A stretch of 64,000 nt of DNA. Source: Oscillospiraceae bacterium. Lineage in GTDB: Bacteria; Bacillota; Clostridia; Oscillospirales; Ruminococcaceae. Position numbers and translations under genes: made by a program. Positions 63,090-64,000 of the stretch are shown here, piece after piece (position 1 is the first letter of the stretch; every line of letters starts with the position of its first letter). The stretch spans positions 62,001 to 126,000 of the forward strand of contig JAGOPP010000003.1 in assembly GCA_017991935.1 (NCBI GenBank), read 5' to 3'. Under the pieces are notes generated by a model. That model worked only from the letters and a program-made list of their open reading frames with translations. It made no database searches and had not been told where the DNA came from.

Positions 63090-64000
63090 CTATTCCGCTT
63101 TCGCCTTTGGATGCTTGGCAAAAAACATGATGACCGCTCCCGCCAGAGACGTTACGGACGCGATGAGAAAGGCCGTGAATAAAATGTTGATGTCCAACAC
63201 TTGGGGGTCGGCAGCCTTTGCCGCGTCGATGAAATATCCACCGATATAGGACGCCAAAACCGCCCCCACGCCAAAGCCGAGCAGCACCATCCCGTAGATC
63301 ATGCCGACATGCTTCGGGCCAAAATAATCCGCCGTGAGCGCGGGGAACGTGCCGAGGTAGCCCCCGTATAAAAATCCGATCGCGGCGACCAGCGCGAAGA
63401 ACAGCATGTTCGTGACGACCAATTTCACAAGGAGCACACATACGGCGGTGCTGACAAGCAAAATCAGGATCGTGGTTCTTCTGCCCAGCTTGTCGGAGAT
63501 CCAGCCCCAAAACAGCCTTCCGAAGGAGTTAAACAACGTAACGGCCATAACCCCCGCAACCGCGACGGCCTTCAGTTCCGGTTGATAGCCCGCGATCGTT
63601 TTTCCAAACGCGATCATCATCAGACCCGCCATGCAGGCGAGCATCAAAGTAAAGGTGATCGCATAAAACTGCGGCGTTTTGAGGGCCTCCGAGGGTGTGA
63701 AATCTTGCTGCTTGACGCCGGACTTCGGAGCCGGCGGCGTCCACCCCTTGGGGCAATACTCTTTGGGCGGGTTGCTGATAAATAGTCCGCCTATGGTGCA
63801 TACGATCAAGAAAATAAGCGCCAGCCACCGGAATGTGACAAGCTCGCCGACCCCGGGGACGCCTCCGCCGTATTTGGCGATCAGCAGTTCCGCAAGCGGT
63901 GTGAAAATAACGCCGCCGAATCCCAGAGCGGAGACGATGATCCCCGTGATGAACCCGCGCTTATCGGGGAACCATTTTTGGCAGCACGCGATGGTCGTCG
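63090..64000 (-). CDS. OFA-family MFS transporter (oxalate/formate antiporter type), partial
   Basis: The frame is open from the window edge to TAG at 63090-63092; at least 303 residues are visible and the N-terminal third lies outside. Visible features: CCQKWFPDKRGFITGIIVSA, the family's central motif; LLIAKYGG; several membrane segments; and the second-half motif GRLFWGWISDKLGRRTTIL. The OFA group exchanges oxalate, formate, or other small carboxylates across the membrane. The C-terminus HPKAKAE is cytoplasmic. Substrate unknown. Confidence 0.88.
   Translation of the reverse strand, partial: TTIACCQKWFPDKRGFITGIIVSALGFGGVIFTPLAELLIAKYGGGVPGVGELVTFRWLALIFLIVCTIGGLFISNPPKEYCPKGWTPPAPKSGVKQQDFTPSEALKTPQFYAITFTLMLACMAGLMMIAFGKTIAGYQPELKAVAVAGVMAVTLFNSFGRLFWGWISDKLGRRTTILILLVSTAVCVLLVKLVVTNMLFFALVAAIGFLYGGYLGTFPALTADYFGPKHVGMIYGMVLLGFGVGAVLASYIGGYFIDAAKAADPQVLDINILFTAFLIASVTSLAGAVIMFFAKHPKAKAE

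Overview
The window is a stretch of a GC-rich, low-mobility bacterial chromosome that I read as an anaerobic member of the Firmicutes, class Clostridia (the Oscillospirales / Christensenellales type of gut or rumen organism). The evidence is the fused IspH-S1 protein directly behind cmk and plsC, an iron-sulfur single-chain L-serine dehydratase, a DegV protein, a MalT-like LuxR regulator, an alanyl-tRNA editing protein, strong AGGAGG-type ribosome binding sites, frequent TTG and GTG starts, and sigma-A-type promoters (TTGACA-17-TATAAT). Species cannot be named from sequence alone.

Layout. 1-6.7 kb: tail of an unknown gene, a small basic protein, a broken LuxR regulator (internal deletion plus an amber stop), a DUF2442 protein, a secreted chimeric protein, a 33-residue cysteine-repeat peptide, then a patatin lipase followed by an orphan TAXI-type lipoprotein. 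7-8.3 kb: small zinc-ribbon membrane protein, tRNA-Val(CAC) and a short AT-rich islet that looks like the scar of a mobile element. 8.5-23.4 kb: mostly housekeeping genes: spermidine synthase and carboxynorspermidine decarboxylase, a lipid kinase, cyclophilin, macro-domain protein, GlnRS and GluRS side by side, a CAT-like acyltransferase, a GDPD / thymidylate-synthase-like / YbaK cluster, a BlaI-type repressor with a visible operator, and an AlkD-like protein. 23.5-35.5 kb (minus strand): the classic rpoB-rpoC-rpsL-rpsG-fusA-tuf block, with separate promoters for rpoB and rpsL. 36.4-46.8 kb: nicotinate phosphoribosyltransferase, the FAD oxidoreductase / cmk / plsC / ispH-S1 neighbourhood, an RpiR regulator, a lipoprotein, a polysaccharide deacetylase and a metal exporter. 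47-53 kb: cysK with an IscR-like Rrf2 regulator, YebC, AlaX, an SDR, a small BlaI-like protein. 53.5-64 kb: acyl-CoA synthetase, a large minisatellite, an isolated PduS/PduT-like pair, sdaA, degV, an RluA-type synthase with a low-complexity insert, an AraC/GyrI regulator and the 3' part of an OFA-family MFS transporter.

Genes that work together: rpoBC and rpsL-rpsG-fusA-tuf form the transcription/translation core; speE and nspC overlap by 3 bases (polyamine synthesis); the PduS-like flavo/Fe-S protein and the PduT-like trimeric shell protein overlap by one base and form a plausible electron-transfer pair without any other microcompartment gene in view; cysK and the Rrf2 regulator suggest sulfur or Fe-S control.

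The most unusual material lies outside the large genes: a cysteine-repeat mini-gene (4195-4296), a 34-bp perfect palindrome (51552-51585), a promoter embedded in a 17-bp inverted repeat between rpoC and rpsL, and a recurring habit of intergenic tandem duplication with unit lengths of about 50-104 bp (6816, 16452, 51264, 53183, 55266). I found no CRISPR array, no intact mobile element and no rRNA operon.
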